A DNA stretch of 48,005 nt from Candidatus Rokuibacteriota bacterium (GTDB lineage Bacteria; Methylomirabilota; Methylomirabilia; Rokubacteriales; CSP1-6): the NCBI GenBank assembly GCA_016200085.1, contig JACQFL010000018.1:1-48005 (forward strand). Direction: 5' to 3'. A program made the position numbers and the translations under genes. Shown here in pieces: positions 1-17,758 of this stretch. Every line of letters begins with the position of its first letter. Position 1 is the stretch's first letter. A model generated the notes under the pieces. It worked only from the letters and a program-made list of their open reading frames with translations, had not been told where the DNA came from and ran no database searches.

Positions 1-142
1 GGGGGTGGAGATGGTGATGCCGGGGGACAACGTGACGATGGCGATCGAGCTGATCGTGCCGGTGGCGATGGAGCGGGAGCTACGGTTCGCGATCCGCGAG
101 GGCGGGCGGACGGTGGGCGCCGGCGTCGTCACGGAGATCACC
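1..142 (+). repeat. 142-nt identical segment shared by the two tuf copies (copy A)
   Basis: Bases 1-142 match 16039-16180 without a mismatch. Identity stops after the ACC codon: this copy continues GAG TAG, the other continues into rpsJ coding sequence. The window starting inside such a repeat suggests that it may begin at an assembly boundary. Confidence 0.9.
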
Positions 143-148
143 GAGTAG
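1..148 (+). CDS. tuf: Elongation factor Tu, 3' end only (copy 1)
   Basis: This is the last 48 codons of an EF-Tu gene cut by the window start; the reading frame begins at base 2 and stops with TAG. The residues form the end of EF-Tu domain 3 ([19 protein letters not shown], then [11 protein letters not shown]). EF-Tu carries aminoacyl-tRNA to the ribosome as a GTP complex. Bases 1-142 are identical to 16039-16180 in the second tuf gene, so the two copies are kept alike, presumably by gene conversion. Here the gene ends normally two codons after the shared stretch, unlike copy 2. rpmG follows after 3 bases. Confidence 0.95.
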   Translation, partial: GVEMVMPGDNVTMAIELIVPVAMERELRFAIREGGRTVGAGVVTEITE

Positions 149-151
149 GCC

Positions 152-301
152 ATGCGCGACATCATCTCCCTCGCGTGCAGCGCGTGCCAGCGGCGGAATT
201 ACTCGACCACCAAGAACAAGCGGACGCATCCCGACCGCATGGAGCTGAAGAAGTACTGCCGGTGGTGCCGCAAGCACACGCCGCACAAAGAAACCAAGTA
301 G
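152..301 (+). CDS. rpmG: 50S ribosomal protein L33
   Basis: A 49-residue protein beginning [20 protein letters not shown], typical of bacterial L33. It keeps both zinc pairs, C9/C12 and C36/C39, so it is the zinc-binding form. L33 sits near the E site of the large subunit. The order tuf, rpmG, tRNA-Trp, secE, nusG is common in bacteria and supports the call. It is too short to show as a long open frame, but the start ATG lies 3 bases after the tuf stop and the stop is TAG. Confidence 0.95.
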   Translation: MRDIISLACSACQRRNYSTTKNKRTHPDRMELKKYCRWCRKHTPHKETK

Positions 302-356
302 CGCGCGTGCGACGTATCGAGCCGCGCGTGACGGCAAGAGCGATCGACCCCGGGAC

Positions 357-374
357 GTCACCCTCGACGGTGAC
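357..374 (+). other. Small hairpin between rpmG and tRNA-Trp
   Basis: GTCACC (357-362) and GGTGAC (369-374) pair around a six-base loop. There is no T-tract. The 224-base gap 302-525 otherwise holds only the repeat at 445-516; I see no gene in it. Confidence 0.4.
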
Positions 375-444
375 ATCGCGCACGATGTTGGAGCGTGCGC
401 GCCGGGTGCGCGGCGGCGACGTCGACGGCGTCGGAGCATGCGCG

Positions 445-516
445 CTTTCGAGCGGCGGCTGTGCCGCCGCAATCCTGGGGGAGGCCTCGGAGGGGGCCGT
501 CGAGGCCCCCTCCGAA
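445..516 (+). repeat. Dispersed double-hairpin repeat, family R1, copy 1
   Basis: This about 72-bp element has two strong hairpins: GCGGCGGC/GCCGCCGC (452-459 with 463-470, loop TGT) and a 12-bp stem at 487-498/504-515 with loop GTCGA. An inverted copy of the same element lies at 28367-28440 between infA and rpmJ, matching nearly base for base apart from a short indel. It ends about 10 bases before tRNA-Trp. It could be a REP-like element, a terminator or a processing signal; the sequence does not decide. Confidence 0.8.
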
Positions 517-525
517 ATTGTTCGA

Positions 526-602
526 AGGGGTGTAGCTCTAACGGCTAGAGCACCGGACTCCAAATCCGGGGGATGGGGGTTCGAATCCCTCCACCCCTGC
601 CA
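526..602 (+). tRNA. tRNA-Trp (anticodon CCA)
   Basis: A 77-nt cloverleaf. The acceptor stem AGGGGTG (526-532) pairs with CACCCCT (592-598), followed by discriminator G and an encoded CCA (600-602). The anticodon stem is CCGGA/TCCGG around loop CTCCAAA, with anticodon CCA at 560-562. The T arm carries GGTTCGAATCC. Its place directly before secE-nusG is the usual one for tRNA-Trp in many bacteria. Confidence 0.97.
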
Positions 603-626
603 TTACCCGAGACAGCGAGGCATCAG

Positions 627-818
627 ATGGGTGTCGTGACCCGGATCCAGGAATTCGTGCGGGAGGTCTATCTCGAATTCCGACGCGTGGTCTGGCCGAG
701 CCGGGACGAGCTGATCAACTCGACGGCGGTGGTGGTCGTGGTGACGGGCGTGCTCGCGCTGTTCCTGAGCGGCGTCGACGTGGCGCTCGCCCGCGTCGTG
801 GAAAGGATCCTGCGATGA
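627..818 (+). CDS. secE: Preprotein translocase subunit SecE
   Basis: A 63-residue single-span SecE. An amphipathic N-terminal helix is followed by the hallmark segment [13 protein letters not shown] (residues 17-29) and one membrane helix at about 34-54. SecE clamps SecY (encoded at 25395) in the inner-membrane protein channel. The ATG at 627 is chosen over an upstream in-frame ATG at 573 because the latter lies inside tRNA-Trp; GCGAGG lies upstream of 627 as a ribosome site. Its stop overlaps the nusG start (ATGA), so the two are translationally coupled. Confidence 0.95.
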   Translation: MGVVTRIQEFVREVYLEFRRVVWPSRDELINSTAVVVVVTGVLALFLSGVDVALARVVERILR

Positions 819-1369
819 GCGGGACCAACGGCGACTCGACGCCGAAGCAGTGGTTCGTCGTCCACACCTACTCGGGCTTCGAGAACAAGGTGGCGGAAGC
901 GATCCAGTCGCGGGCCAAGATCTTCGGGATCGGCGACAAGATCGGCCGGGTGCTCGTGCCCACCGAGAAGGTCGTCGAGGTCCGCAACAAGCAGAAGCGC
1001 GAGACGGAGCAGAAGTTCTTCCCCGGCTACGTGCTGGTGGAGATGGCCCTGACCGACGAGACCTGGCAGTTCGTGCGGACCACGCCGAAGGTGACGGGCT
1101 TCGTGGGCTCGGGGACGCGGCCGGTGGCGCTCACCCAGGCCCAGGTCGACGACATCATAAAGCAGATGGAGGCGGGCGCGGAGAAGCCGAAGCCCAAGTC
1201 GGTCTTCCAGCGCGGCGACAAGGTGCGCGTCGTCGACGGCCCCTTCGTGAACTTCCAGGGCACCGTCGAGGACATGAACCCCGAGCGGGGGCGGATGAAG
1301 GTCGTGGTGCCCGTGTTCGGCCGCCCGACGTCCGTCGAGCTCGAGTACTACCAGGTGGAGAGGCTCTGA
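815..1369 (+). CDS. nusG: Transcription termination/antitermination factor NusG
   Basis: A 184-residue NusG of normal length. The NGN domain occupies roughly residues 11-115 ([33 protein letters not shown]) and the KOW domain about 130-184 ([17 protein letters not shown]). NusG binds the RNA polymerase clamp, speeds elongation and links polymerase to Rho or to the ribosome through S10. The S10 partner in this window is the unusual EF-Tu fusion at 14993. It overlaps secE by 4 bases and is followed immediately by rplK. Confidence 0.97.
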   Translation: MSGTNGDSTPKQWFVVHTYSGFENKVAEAIQSRAKIFGIGDKIGRVLVPTEKVVEVRNKQKRETEQKFFPGYVLVEMALTDETWQFVRTTPKVTGFVGSGTRPVALTQAQVDDIIKQMEAGAEKPKPKSVFQRGDKVRVVDGPFVNFQGTVEDMNPERGRMKVVVPVFGRPTSVELEYYQVERL

Positions 1370-1792
1370 GTGGCGAAGAAAGTCCAGGCGATGGTGAAGC
1401 TGCAGATCCCGGCGGGCAAGGCCAACCCCTCGCCGCCGGTGGGGCCGGCGCTCGGCCAGCACGGCGTCAACATCATGGAGTTCTGCAAGGGCTTCAACGC
1501 CCAGACGGGCAGCCAGGAGGGCCTGATCCTGCCCGTGGTGGTGACGATCTACCAGGACCGGTCCTTCACCTTCGTGGTGAAGACCCCGCCCGCGGCGGTG
1601 CTCCTCAAGCGCGCGGCCGGCATCGCCAAGGCCTCGGCGGTGCCCCACAAGGACAAGATCGGCAAGGTCACGAAGCAGCAGGTCCGCGAGATCGCCCAGA
1701 CCAAGCTCGTGGACCTCAACGCCCACACGATCGATTCCGCGATGCGGATCATCGAGGGCACCGCCCGCAGCATGGGCATCGACGTCGTCTAG
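1370..1792 (+). CDS. rplK: 50S ribosomal protein L11
   Basis: A 140-residue L11 starting with GTG directly after the nusG TGA. The N-terminal domain has the proline-rich stretch [15 protein letters not shown] (about 19-33) that contacts elongation factors. The C-terminal RNA-binding domain includes [14 protein letters not shown] and [15 protein letters not shown]11 binds the GTPase-associated region of 23S rRNA. The zero-base spacing to nusG implies coupling; rplA follows after 19 bases. Confidence 0.97.
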   Translation: MAKKVQAMVKLQIPAGKANPSPPVGPALGQHGVNIMEFCKGFNAQTGSQEGLILPVVVTIYQDRSFTFVVKTPPAAVLLKRAAGIAKASAVPHKDKIGKVTKQQVREIAQTKLVDLNAHTIDSAMRIIEGTARSMGIDVV

Positions 1793-1811
1793 GCCCAGGG
1801 AGCGAACCGTC

Positions 1812-2543
1812 ATGGCAACCGTGATCGAGAAGCGCGGCGGCAAGCGGTACGCCTCGGCGGCCGTCAAGGTGCAGCCCGAGCAGCAGTACACCCTCGAGGA
1901 GGCCGTGGCCGCCCTCAAGGCGATGCCGGCGGCGAAGTTCGACGAGACCGTGGATCTCTCCATCCGCCTCGGCGTCGATCCCAAGCACGCCGACCAGATG
2001 GTCCGGGGCGCGGTGGTGCTACCGCACGGCATCGGCAAGAGCGTGCGCGTGGCCGTGTTCGCCAAGGGCGAGAAAGAGCGCGAGGCGCGCGAGGCGGGCG
2101 CCGACATCGTGGGCGCCGAGGACCTCGTCGAGCGGGTGCAGGGCGGCTTCATGGAGTTCGACACCGCCGTGGCCACGCCCGACCTCATGGGCCAGGTCGG
2201 CCGGCTCGGCAAGGTGCTGGGACCGCGCGGCCTGATGCCGAACCCCAAGCTCGGCACCGTGACCTTCGACGTGGGGCGCGCCGTGCGCGAGGCCAAGGCC
2301 GGCAAGGTGGAGTTCCGGGTGGACAAGGCCGGCAACGTCCACGTGCCCGTCGGCAAGCGGTCGTTCCCGCCCGAGAGCCTCGCGGCCAACATGCTCGCGC
2401 TCATCGAGGCCATCCAGCGCGCCAAGCCGTCCGCGTCCAAGGGCACCTACTTCCGGACGCTCACCGTCTCCACGACGATGGGCCCCGGCGTGCCGATCGA
2501 CGCGCAGAAGATCGCCAACATGTTCAAGAAGGCCGCGAGCTAG
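1812..2543 (+). CDS. rplA: 50S ribosomal protein L1
   Basis: A 243-residue L1, slightly longer than the E. coli protein (234) because of a short basic N-terminus. The signature [16 protein letters not shown] lies mid-protein, and the conserved [18 protein letters not shown] and TMGPGVPID segments follow. L1 builds the mobile L1 stalk that handles E-site tRNA and, in studied bacteria, represses translation of the L11 operon mRNA. ATG start. rplJ begins 10 bases after the stop. Confidence 0.97.
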   Translation: MATVIEKRGGKRYASAAVKVQPEQQYTLEEAVAALKAMPAAKFDETVDLSIRLGVDPKHADQMVRGAVVLPHGIGKSVRVAVFAKGEKEREAREAGADIVGAEDLVERVQGGFMEFDTAVATPDLMGQVGRLGKVLGPRGLMPNPKLGTVTFDVGRAVREAKAGKVEFRVDKAGNVHVPVGKRSFPPESLAANMLALIEAIQRAKPSASKGTYFRTLTVSTTMGPGVPIDAQKIANMFKKAAS

Positions 2544-2553
2544 GAGCGGGACC

Positions 2554-3087
2554 GTGCCCACCCAGGAAAAGGTCGAAGCGGTCGAGGAGCTGAAAGGCCA
2601 GCTGGCCGGGGTCAAGACCGTGGTGCTCACCGAGTACCGCGGCCTGACGGTGGCCCAGCTGTCGGAGCTGCGCCGGCAGCTCCGCCAGGTTTCGGCGCAG
2701 TACACCGTGGTCAAGAACCGGCTCGCGCGGATCGCGGTGCGCTCGACGGAGCTCGAGGCGCTGGGGCCGCACCTGAAGGGGCCGACCGGCATGGTCGTGT
2801 CGGCCGAGGATCCGGTGGCCGTCGCCAAGACGCTGCAGACGTTCGTCAGGACGAACCAAGCGCTCGCGATCAAGGCCGGGATGGTCGACGGCCGGGTGCT
2901 CGACACCAACGGGCTGAAGGCCCTTGCGGACCTGCCGTCGAAGGACGCCCTGCGCGCCCAGATCGTCGGCCTGGTGCAGGGGCCGTTGGCCCAGCTGGTC
3001 GGCCTGCTGCAGGCGCCCCCGCGCGAGCTCGCGTACATCCTCGCCGAGCGCGGCCGCGCCGCGGCCGCCGAGGCGACCGCCGACTAA
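2554..3087 (+). CDS. rplJ: 50S ribosomal protein L10
   Basis: A 177-residue L10 with a GTG start preceded by AGGAGCGGG. The N-terminal globular part contains [20 protein letters not shown] and [10 protein letters not shown]; the C-terminal helix that docks L7/L12 dimers ends in an Ala/Arg-rich tail. L10 anchors the stalk on 23S rRNA and with L7/L12 usually autoregulates its own operon. A 10-bp hairpin follows before rplL. Confidence 0.96.
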   Translation: MPTQEKVEAVEELKGQLAGVKTVVLTEYRGLTVAQLSELRRQLRQVSAQYTVVKNRLARIAVRSTELEALGPHLKGPTGMVVSAEDPVAVAKTLQTFVRTNQALAIKAGMVDGRVLDTNGLKALADLPSKDALRAQIVGLVQGPLAQLVGLLQAPPRELAYILAERGRAAAAEATAD

Positions 3088-3100
3088 CGATCACGAACCG

Positions 3101-3126
3101 CGCCGCCGCGCGAGGCCGCGGCGGCG
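3101..3126 (+). other. Intergenic hairpin between rplJ and rplL
   Basis: CGCCGCCGCG (3101-3110) and CGCGGCGGCG (3117-3126) pair perfectly around loop CGAGGC. It lies in the 61-base gap, just before the rplL ribosome site GGAGGAG. No T-tract follows, so a simple intrinsic terminator is unlikely. An RNA-processing or attenuation element that sets the L10 to L7/L12 ratio is possible (inference). Confidence 0.5.
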
Positions 3127-3148
3127 ACGGGTAACCCAAGGAGGAGTC

Positions 3149-3535
3149 ATGGCCACCGTCGAGGAGATCGCCGAACAGCTGGACAAGCTCACGCTGCTCG
3201 AGGCGGCGCAGCTCTCGAAGATGCTGCAGGAGAGGTGGGGCGTGTCCGCCGCCGCCCCCATGGCCGTCGCCGCCACGCCGGGTGCCGGCGGCGCCGCCGC
3301 GGGCGCGCCGGCCGTGGAGGAGAAGACCGAGTTCGACGTGGTCCTGTCCGCCATCGGCGAGAAGAAGATCCAGGTCATCAAGGTCGTCCGCGAGCTCACC
3401 GGCCTGGGTCTGAAGGAGGCCAAGGACCTGGTGGACGGCGCGCCCAAGGCGGTGAAGGAGAAGGTCACCAAGGCCGAGGCCGACGACATGAAGAAGAGGC
3501 TCGAGGAGCAGGGCGCCACCGTCCAGGTCAAGTGA
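3149..3535 (+). CDS. rplL: 50S ribosomal protein L7/L12
   Basis: A 128-residue L7/L12. The N-terminal dimerisation helices ([19 protein letters not shown]) are followed by an Ala/Gly/Pro hinge at about 33-58 and the C-terminal factor-binding domain ([40 protein letters not shown]). It recruits translational GTPases to the ribosome, several dimers per particle. The ATG at 3149 is chosen because it follows a strong site, AAGGAGGAG, and gives the canonical N-terminus; the open frame itself begins earlier. Confidence 0.97.
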   Translation: MATVEEIAEQLDKLTLLEAAQLSKMLQERWGVSAAAPMAVAATPGAGGAAAGAPAVEEKTEFDVVLSAIGEKKIQVIKVVRELTGLGLKEAKDLVDGAPKAVKEKVTKAEADDMKKRLEEQGATVQVK

Positions 3536-3590
3536 CCGGGGCCCGCGCCACCAGCCGGGTCAGCACGGGCTTCTCACCAACGACAGGCGT

Positions 3591-3610
3591 GTGAGGGACG
3601 GCTCCCTCAC
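3591..3610 (+). promoter_or_regulatory. Hairpin directly upstream of the rpoB ribosome-binding site
   Basis: GTGAGGGA (3591-3598) and TCCCTCAC (3603-3610) form a perfect 8-bp stem with a CGGC tetraloop. It abuts AGGAGA at 3611-3616, the rpoB ribosome site. A stem this close could modulate rpoB translation or be a processing site in the rplL-rpoB spacer. A GTG within the stem is in frame with rpoB but is not the likely start. Confidence 0.5.
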
Positions 3611-3620
3611 AGGAGACGAT

Positions 3621-7628
<4,008 letters not shown>

Positions 7629-7641
7629 GAGGAGAGTGCGA

Positions 7642-11841
<4,200 letters not shown>

Positions 11842-11860
11842 CCGTGTGTCGCGTAAATGG

Positions 11861-11889
11861 TTGACAAGACAGGGCGTAGAGGATATAAA
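11861..11889 (+). promoter_or_regulatory. Sigma-70-type promoter of the rpsL-rpsG-fusA-tuf operon
   Basis: A consensus -35 TTGACA (11861-11866) and a -10 TATAAA (11884-11889) are separated by exactly 17 bases, in the gap after rpoC. This is the clearest promoter in the window and lies in an AT-richer pocket. The expected start of transcription is near 11896, giving a leader of about 30 nt before rpsL. Confidence 0.85.
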
Positions 11890-11901
11890 GTGAGGGTTTT
11901 G

Positions 11902-11917
11902 TCGCCGGATCCGGCGA
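11902..11917 (+). promoter_or_regulatory. Perfect 16-bp palindrome in the rpsL leader
   Basis: TCGCCGGATCCGGCGA is fully self-complementary and lies between the predicted transcription start and the ribosome site GGAGAG of rpsL. As RNA it would form a compact stem at the 5' end of the str-operon mRNA; as DNA it is an operator-like site. The role is not known. Confidence 0.45.
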
Positions 11918-11926
11918 TGGAGAGAT

Positions 11927-12310
11927 ATGCCGACCATTAACCAGCTCGTCCGCAAGGGCCGCGAGGCGGTGCGCAACCGGTCGAAGACGCCGGCGATGGA
12001 GGCGTGCCCGCAGAAGCGGGGCGTCTGCATCCGCGTCTACACCGTGACGCCCAAGAAGCCGAACTCCGCGCTGCGCAAGGTCGCGCGCGTGCGCCTGACC
12101 AACGGCTTCGAGGTGACGTCCTACATCCCGGGCGTCGGCCACAACCTCCAGGAGCACTCCATCGTCATGATCCGGGGCGGCCGGGTGAAGGACCTGCCGG
12201 GCGTGCGCTATCACATCATCCGCGGCACGCTCGACACCGCCGGGGTGACGGGCCGCAAGCAGAGCCGGTCGAAGTACGGCATGAAGGCCGCGAAGGCCGC
12301 CGGGGCATAG
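11927..12310 (+). CDS. rpsL: 30S ribosomal protein S12
   Basis: A 127-residue S12 beginning [20 protein letters not shown]. The decoding-centre loops [11 protein letters not shown] and GVRYHIIRG are intact with the usual lysines, so no classic streptomycin-resistance change is seen. S12 monitors codon-anticodon pairing in the 30S A site. It is the first gene of the str operon, with its own promoter at 11861 and GGAGAG before the ATG. rpsG follows after 3 bases. Confidence 0.98.
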   Translation: MPTINQLVRKGREAVRNRSKTPAMEACPQKRGVCIRVYTVTPKKPNSALRKVARVRLTNGFEVTSYIPGVGHNLQEHSIVMIRGGRVKDLPGVRYHIIRGTLDTAGVTGRKQSRSKYGMKAAKAAGA

Positions 12311-12313
12311 CGG

Positions 12314-12781
12314 ATGCGACGCGCGGGAGCGGCCAAGCGCGAGGTGCTGCCGGACCCGAAGTTCGGCAGCCGGCTGGTGACGAAGTTCGTCAACATCATG
12401 ATGATCCGCGGCAAGAAGTCGACGGCGGAGCGGATCATGTACGACGCGCTGGCCGCCGTCGAGGACCGCAGCAAGCAGGAAGGCGTCAAGATGTTCAAGA
12501 CGGCCATCGACAACGTGAAGCCGGCCGTCGAGGTGAAGTCCCGCCGGGTCGGCGGCTCGACGTACCAGGTCCCCGTCGAGGTGCGGCCGGACCGCCGCAC
12601 GTCGCTGGCCATGCGGTGGGTCATCGGCGCCGCGCGCCGGCGGCCGGAGCGCAGCATGGCCGAGAAGCTCGCCGCCGAGCTCCTCGACGCCGCCAACAAC
12701 CGGGGGACCGCGGTCAAGAAGCGCGAGGACACCCACAAGATGGCGGAGGCCAACAAGGCCTTCGCCCATTACCGCTGGTAG
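12314..12781 (+). CDS. rpsG: 30S ribosomal protein S7
   Basis: A 155-residue S7, normal length. Conserved stretches include [40 protein letters not shown] and the C-terminal [21 protein letters not shown]7 nucleates assembly of the 30S head and contacts E-site tRNA; in E. coli it represses the str operon. ATG start. A strong hairpin fills the gap to fusA. Confidence 0.98.
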   Translation: MRRAGAAKREVLPDPKFGSRLVTKFVNIMMIRGKKSTAERIMYDALAAVEDRSKQEGVKMFKTAIDNVKPAVEVKSRRVGGSTYQVPVEVRPDRRTSLAMRWVIGAARRRPERSMAEKLAAELLDAANNRGTAVKKREDTHKMAEANKAFAHYRW

Positions 12782-12794
12782 ACGGGACTCTCGT

Positions 12795-12827
12795 GAAGAG
12801 GGGGGCCGCGGCCTGACCCCCCTCTTC
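12795..12827 (+). terminator. 11-bp hairpin between rpsG and fusA
   Basis: GAAGAGGGGGG (12795-12805) pairs perfectly with CCCCCCTCTTC (12817-12827) around an 11-base loop. No U-run follows, so it may be a partial terminator, a pause or a processing site that separates rpsLG from fusA-tuf expression. This position holds the S7 regulatory site in E. coli, but no sequence match to that is claimed. Confidence 0.5.
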
Positions 12828-12862
12828 GCATGTAGAGCCAGGGAAAAGAGAAGAGGACGGAC

Positions 12863-14971
12863 GTGGAGCGGCAGTACTCGCTGGAGAAGACGCGCAACAT
12901 CGGCATCATGGCCCACATCGACGCGGGCAAGACGACGACGACCGAGCGCATCCTGTACTACACGGGGCGCTCGTACAAGATCGGCGAAGTCCACGAAGGC
13001 ACCGCGACGATGGACTGGATGGTGCAGGAGCAGGAGCGCGGCATCACGATCACCTCCGCGGCCACCACCTGCTTCTGGCGCGACTGCCGCATCAACATCA
13101 TCGACACCCCCGGCCACGTCGACTTCACCGTCGAGGTCGAGCGCTCGCTGCGCGTGCTCGACGGCGCCGTCGCCATCCTGGACGCCGTCTCGGGCGTGGA
13201 GCCCCAGACGGAGACGGTGTGGCGTCAGGCCGACAAGTACCGCGTGCCCCGCGTGGTCTACGTCAACAAGATGGACCGCGTCGGCGCCGACTTCTTCCGC
13301 TGCCTGGACATGCTGAAGGAGCGCCTGGGCGCGCATCCCGTCGCCATCCAGCTGCCCATCGGCAAGGAGGACGGCTACCGCGGGCTCGTCGACCTCGTCG
13401 ACCAGGTCGCGCGGGTGTGGGACGAGAGCGACGAGACCCTCGGCAAGGAGTTCAAGACCGTCGACGTCCCCGCCGACATGCGCGAGCTCGTGGCCCAGTA
13501 CCGCGAGAAGATGATCGAGGGCCTCGCCGAGGTCGACGACCATCTCCTGGAGAAGTACATCGCGGGCGCGCCGGTGTCCAACGACGAGATCCGTGGCGCC
13601 ATCCGCAAGGGCACCATCTCGCAGAAGGTGTTTCCCGTGATCTGCGGCGCTTCGTTCAAGAACAAGGGCGTGCAGGTGCTGCTCGACGGCGTCATCGACT
13701 ACCTGCCGTCGCCGCTCGACGTGCCGCCGGTGGAGGGGATCAACCCCGACACCCAGGCGGTGGAGCAGCGCAAGGCCTCCGACCACGAGCCGTTCGCGGC
13801 GCTGGCCTTCAAGATCATGAACGACCAGCACGTGGGTCAGCTCGTGTTCCTGCGCGTGTACTCGGGCACGCTGGCCTCGGGCTCCGGCGTGCTCAATTCG
13901 ACCAAGGGCAAGAAGGAGCGCGTGGGCCGGCTCCTGCGCATGCACGCCAACAAGCGCGAGGATATCGAGGAGATCGACGCGGGCGACATCGCGGCCGCCA
14001 TCGGCCTCAAGCTGACCACCACCGGCGACACGCTCTGCGACCCCGACCGTCCGATCGTGCTCGAGGCCATGACGTTCCCCGAGCCGGTGATCGCGGTGGC
14101 CATCGAGCCGAAGACGAAGCTGGACGAGGAGAAGCTCGGGCTCGCGCTCGCGCGGCTGGCCCTGGAGGATCCGACCTTCCGGGTGACCACGGAAGTGGAG
14201 ACGTCGCAGACGCTCATCCACGGCATGGGCGAGCTGCACCTCGAGATCATCGTGGACCGTCTCCTGCGCGAGTTCCGCGTCGAGGCCAACGTGGGCAAGC
14301 CGCAGGTCGCCTACCGGGAGACCATCCGCCAGCCCAGCGAGGCGCGCGGGCGCTTTGTTCGCCAGACGGGCGGGCGCGGCCAGTTCGGCGACGTGACCCT
14401 GGAGGTGGAGCCGGCGCCGGGCGAGGGCTTCACCTTCGAGAACAAGATCGTGGGCGGCGTCATCCCCAAGGAGTTCATCCCCGCCGTGGAGAAGGGCGTG
14501 AAGGAAGCGACCGAGACCGGCGTCCTCGCCGGTTACCCGATGGTCGACGTGAAGGTGCGCCTGACCGACGGCTCGTACCACGAGGTCGACTCCTCGGAGA
14601 TCGCCTTCAAGATCGCCGGGTCGATGGCCTTCAAGGACGCCTGCCGCAAGGCCAGGCCCGCGCTGCTGGAGCCGGTCATGGACGTCGAGGTGGTCACGCC
14701 GCGCGGCTACGTCGGCGCCGTCATCGGCAACCTCAACAGCCGCCGGGGCCGGATCGCGTCCCAGGAGATCCGGGGCAACGCGGAGGTCATCCGGGCCACG
14801 GTCCCTCTCGGCCAGATGTTCGGCTACGCTACCGATCTGCGATCGATGACGCAGGGGCGGGCCACCTACACCATGCAGTTCGCGCGCTACGAGGAAGTGC
14901 CGCCCGCCCTCGCCGAGGAGATCGTGGCGAAGGCCAGCGGCCGGCCCACCAGGCGCGGCGGGACGCGTTAA
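12863..14971 (+). CDS. fusA: Elongation factor G
   Basis: A 702-residue EF-G with a GTG start. The G domain shows the P-loop [19 protein letters not shown], switch [17 protein letters not shown] and NKMD, followed by domain II, the domain III-V core ([20 protein letters not shown]) and the C-terminal [20 protein letters not shown] drives tRNA-mRNA translocation with GTP hydrolysis. Full length and all motifs point to the canonical translocase rather than the EF-G2/mitochondrial-like paralogue. The tuf fusion begins 21 bases later. Confidence 0.98.
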   Translation: MERQYSLEKTRNIGIMAHIDAGKTTTTERILYYTGRSYKIGEVHEGTATMDWMVQEQERGITITSAATTCFWRDCRINIIDTPGHVDFTVEVERSLRVLDGAVAILDAVSGVEPQTETVWRQADKYRVPRVVYVNKMDRVGADFFRCLDMLKERLGAHPVAIQLPIGKEDGYRGLVDLVDQVARVWDESDETLGKEFKTVDVPADMRELVAQYREKMIEGLAEVDDHLLEKYIAGAPVSNDEIRGAIRKGTISQKVFPVICGASFKNKGVQVLLDGVIDYLPSPLDVPPVEGINPDTQAVEQRKASDHEPFAALAFKIMNDQHVGQLVFLRVYSGTLASGSGVLNSTKGKKERVGRLLRMHANKREDIEEIDAGDIAAAIGLKLTTTGDTLCDPDRPIVLEAMTFPEPVIAVAIEPKTKLDEEKLGLALARLALEDPTFRVTTEVETSQTLIHGMGELHLEIIVDRLLREFRVEANVGKPQVAYRETIRQPSEARGRFVRQTGGRGQFGDVTLEVEPAPGEGFTFENKIVGGVIPKEFIPAVEKGVKEATETGVLAGYPMVDVKVRLTDGSYHEVDSSEIAFKIAGSMAFKDACRKARPALLEPVMDVEVVTPRGYVGAVIGNLNSRRGRIASQEIRGNAEVIRATVPLGQMFGYATDLRSMTQGRATYTMQFARYEEVPPALAEEIVAKASGRPTRRGGTR

Positions 14972-14992
14972 CAAGGAGCCGGAGGAGCGTTC

Positions 14993-16441
<1,449 letters not shown>

Positions 16442-16451
16442 GGAAGAGGTC

Positions 16452-17129
16452 ATGGCACGCAAAGAGGGATTGATCGGGCGCAAGCTCGGCATGACCCAGG
16501 TCTTCGGGGACGACGGCAACCACGTCCCCGTGACCGTGGTCGAGGCCGGGCCCTGCACCGTCATCGGCATCCGCACGACGGCCACCCACGGGTACGACGC
16601 GCTCCAGCTCGGCTTCGAGCCGAAGAAGAAGAATGTGAGCAAGCCGCAGGCGGGCCACTTCAAGAAGCTGAACCTGCCGGTGCTGCGCACGCTGCGCGAG
16701 GTGCGGCTCGCCAAGACGGAGGAGGTCCAGGCCTACCAGGTCGGCCAGGCGCTCACCGTGGAGATGTTCACGCCGGGCGACTTCGTCGACGTCGTCGGCG
16801 TGACCAAGGGCAAGGGCTTCCAGGGCGGCGTCAGGCGGTGGGGCTGGTCCGGCGGCGACGCGACCCACGGCTCGATGTTCCATCGCGCCCCGGGCTCGAT
16901 CGGCGCCTCCTCCGACCCGTCGCGGGTGTGGCCCGGCCACCACCTGCCCGGACGCATGGGCCACGACCGCCGCACGGTGCTGAACCTCAGCGTCGTCCGC
17001 GTGATGCCCGAGCAGAATCTGGTCTTGCTGCGCGGGGCCGTCCCCGGCGCCAAGGGCAGCCTGGTGATGATCCGCAAGAGCGTGAAGACCACGAAGGCCC
17101 AGCAGCAGAAGGTCGTGGACAAGAAATGA
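16452..17129 (+). CDS. rplC: 50S ribosomal protein L3
   Basis: A 225-residue L3. It starts MARKEGLIGRKLGMTQVFGD and contains the conserved VTKGKGFQGGVRRWGWSGG and HRAPGSIGASSDPSRVWPG, the long loop reaching the peptidyl-transferase centre. L3 is an early assembly protein of the 50S. It is the second gene of the S10 operon, 10 bases after rpsJ. Its stop overlaps the rplD start (ATGA). Confidence 0.97.
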   Translation: MARKEGLIGRKLGMTQVFGDDGNHVPVTVVEAGPCTVIGIRTTATHGYDALQLGFEPKKKNVSKPQAGHFKKLNLPVLRTLREVRLAKTEEVQAYQVGQALTVEMFTPGDFVDVVGVTKGKGFQGGVRRWGWSGGDATHGSMFHRAPGSIGASSDPSRVWPGHHLPGRMGHDRRTVLNLSVVRVMPEQNLVLLRGAVPGAKGSLVMIRKSVKTTKAQQQKVVDKK

Positions 17130-17758
17130 TGCCGAACGTCCAGGTGCTCGACGACCAGGGCAAGCAGGCAGGCACGCTCGAGCTGAAGCCGGACGTCTTC
17201 GGGGTGGAGGTCCGCGTCCCCCTCCTGCACCAGGCCGTGGTGCGTGAGCTCGCCGACCGCCGCGTCGGCACCCACGACACCAAGGGGCGCAGCGAGGTCT
17301 CCGGCGGCGGCAAGAAGCCGTGGAAGCAGAAGGGCACCGGCCGCGCGCGCCAGGGCAGCATCCGCGCCACCCAGTGGAAGGGCGGCGGCAAGCCGTTCGG
17401 TCCCACCCCCCGCAGCTACGCCCAGGACATGCCCCGCGCGATGCGGCGCGAGGCGCTGCGGGCAGCGGTGGCGGCCAAGCTCGGCGCCGGCGACGTCACC
17501 GTGGTCGAGAGCCTCGACGTGCCCGACGGCAAGACGAAATCGCTGGTGAGCCGCCTCGGCACGCTCGGGGTCGAGGCCGCGCCCACGCTGCTCGTGGTGG
17601 CGGCCCGGCGCGACGCGGTCTGGCGCGCCGCGCGCAACGTGCCGTGGCTGACCGTGGAGACGCCGTCCCACGTGTCGGTCTACCAGCTCATGCACGCCCG
17701 CCGCGTGGTCTTCGAGCGCGCGGGGCTGGTGGCGCTGGAGGAGGCGCTGGCCGAATGA
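17126..17758 (+). CDS. rplD: 50S ribosomal protein L4
   Basis: A 210-residue L4. The rRNA-binding, tunnel-reaching loop is SGGGKKPWKQKGTGRARQGS, followed by WKGGGKPFGPTPRSY. L4 lines the exit tunnel and in E. coli represses its own operon. The start is ATG 17126, overlapping the rplC stop; a second ATG at 17129 is equally possible and the open frame itself runs further upstream. The stop overlaps rplW by ATGA. Confidence 0.95.
   Translation: MMPNVQVLDDQGKQAGTLELKPDVFGVEVRVPLLHQAVVRELADRRVGTHDTKGRSEVSGGGKKPWKQKGTGRARQGSIRATQWKGGGKPFGPTPRSYAQDMPRAMRREALRAAVAAKLGAGDVTVVESLDVPDGKTKSLVSRLGTLGVEAAPTLLVVAARRDAVWRAARNVPWLTVETPSHVSVYQLMHARRVVFERAGLVALEEALAE

Noticed and set aside
573..626. Upstream ATG for secE
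   Set aside because: The extra residues are encoded by tRNA-Trp; the ATG at 627 gives the normal SecE N-terminus.
175..639. 154-codon frame on + overlapping rpmG and tRNA-Trp
   Set aside because: It runs through the tRNA and the R1 repeat and resembles no protein; GC-rich noise.
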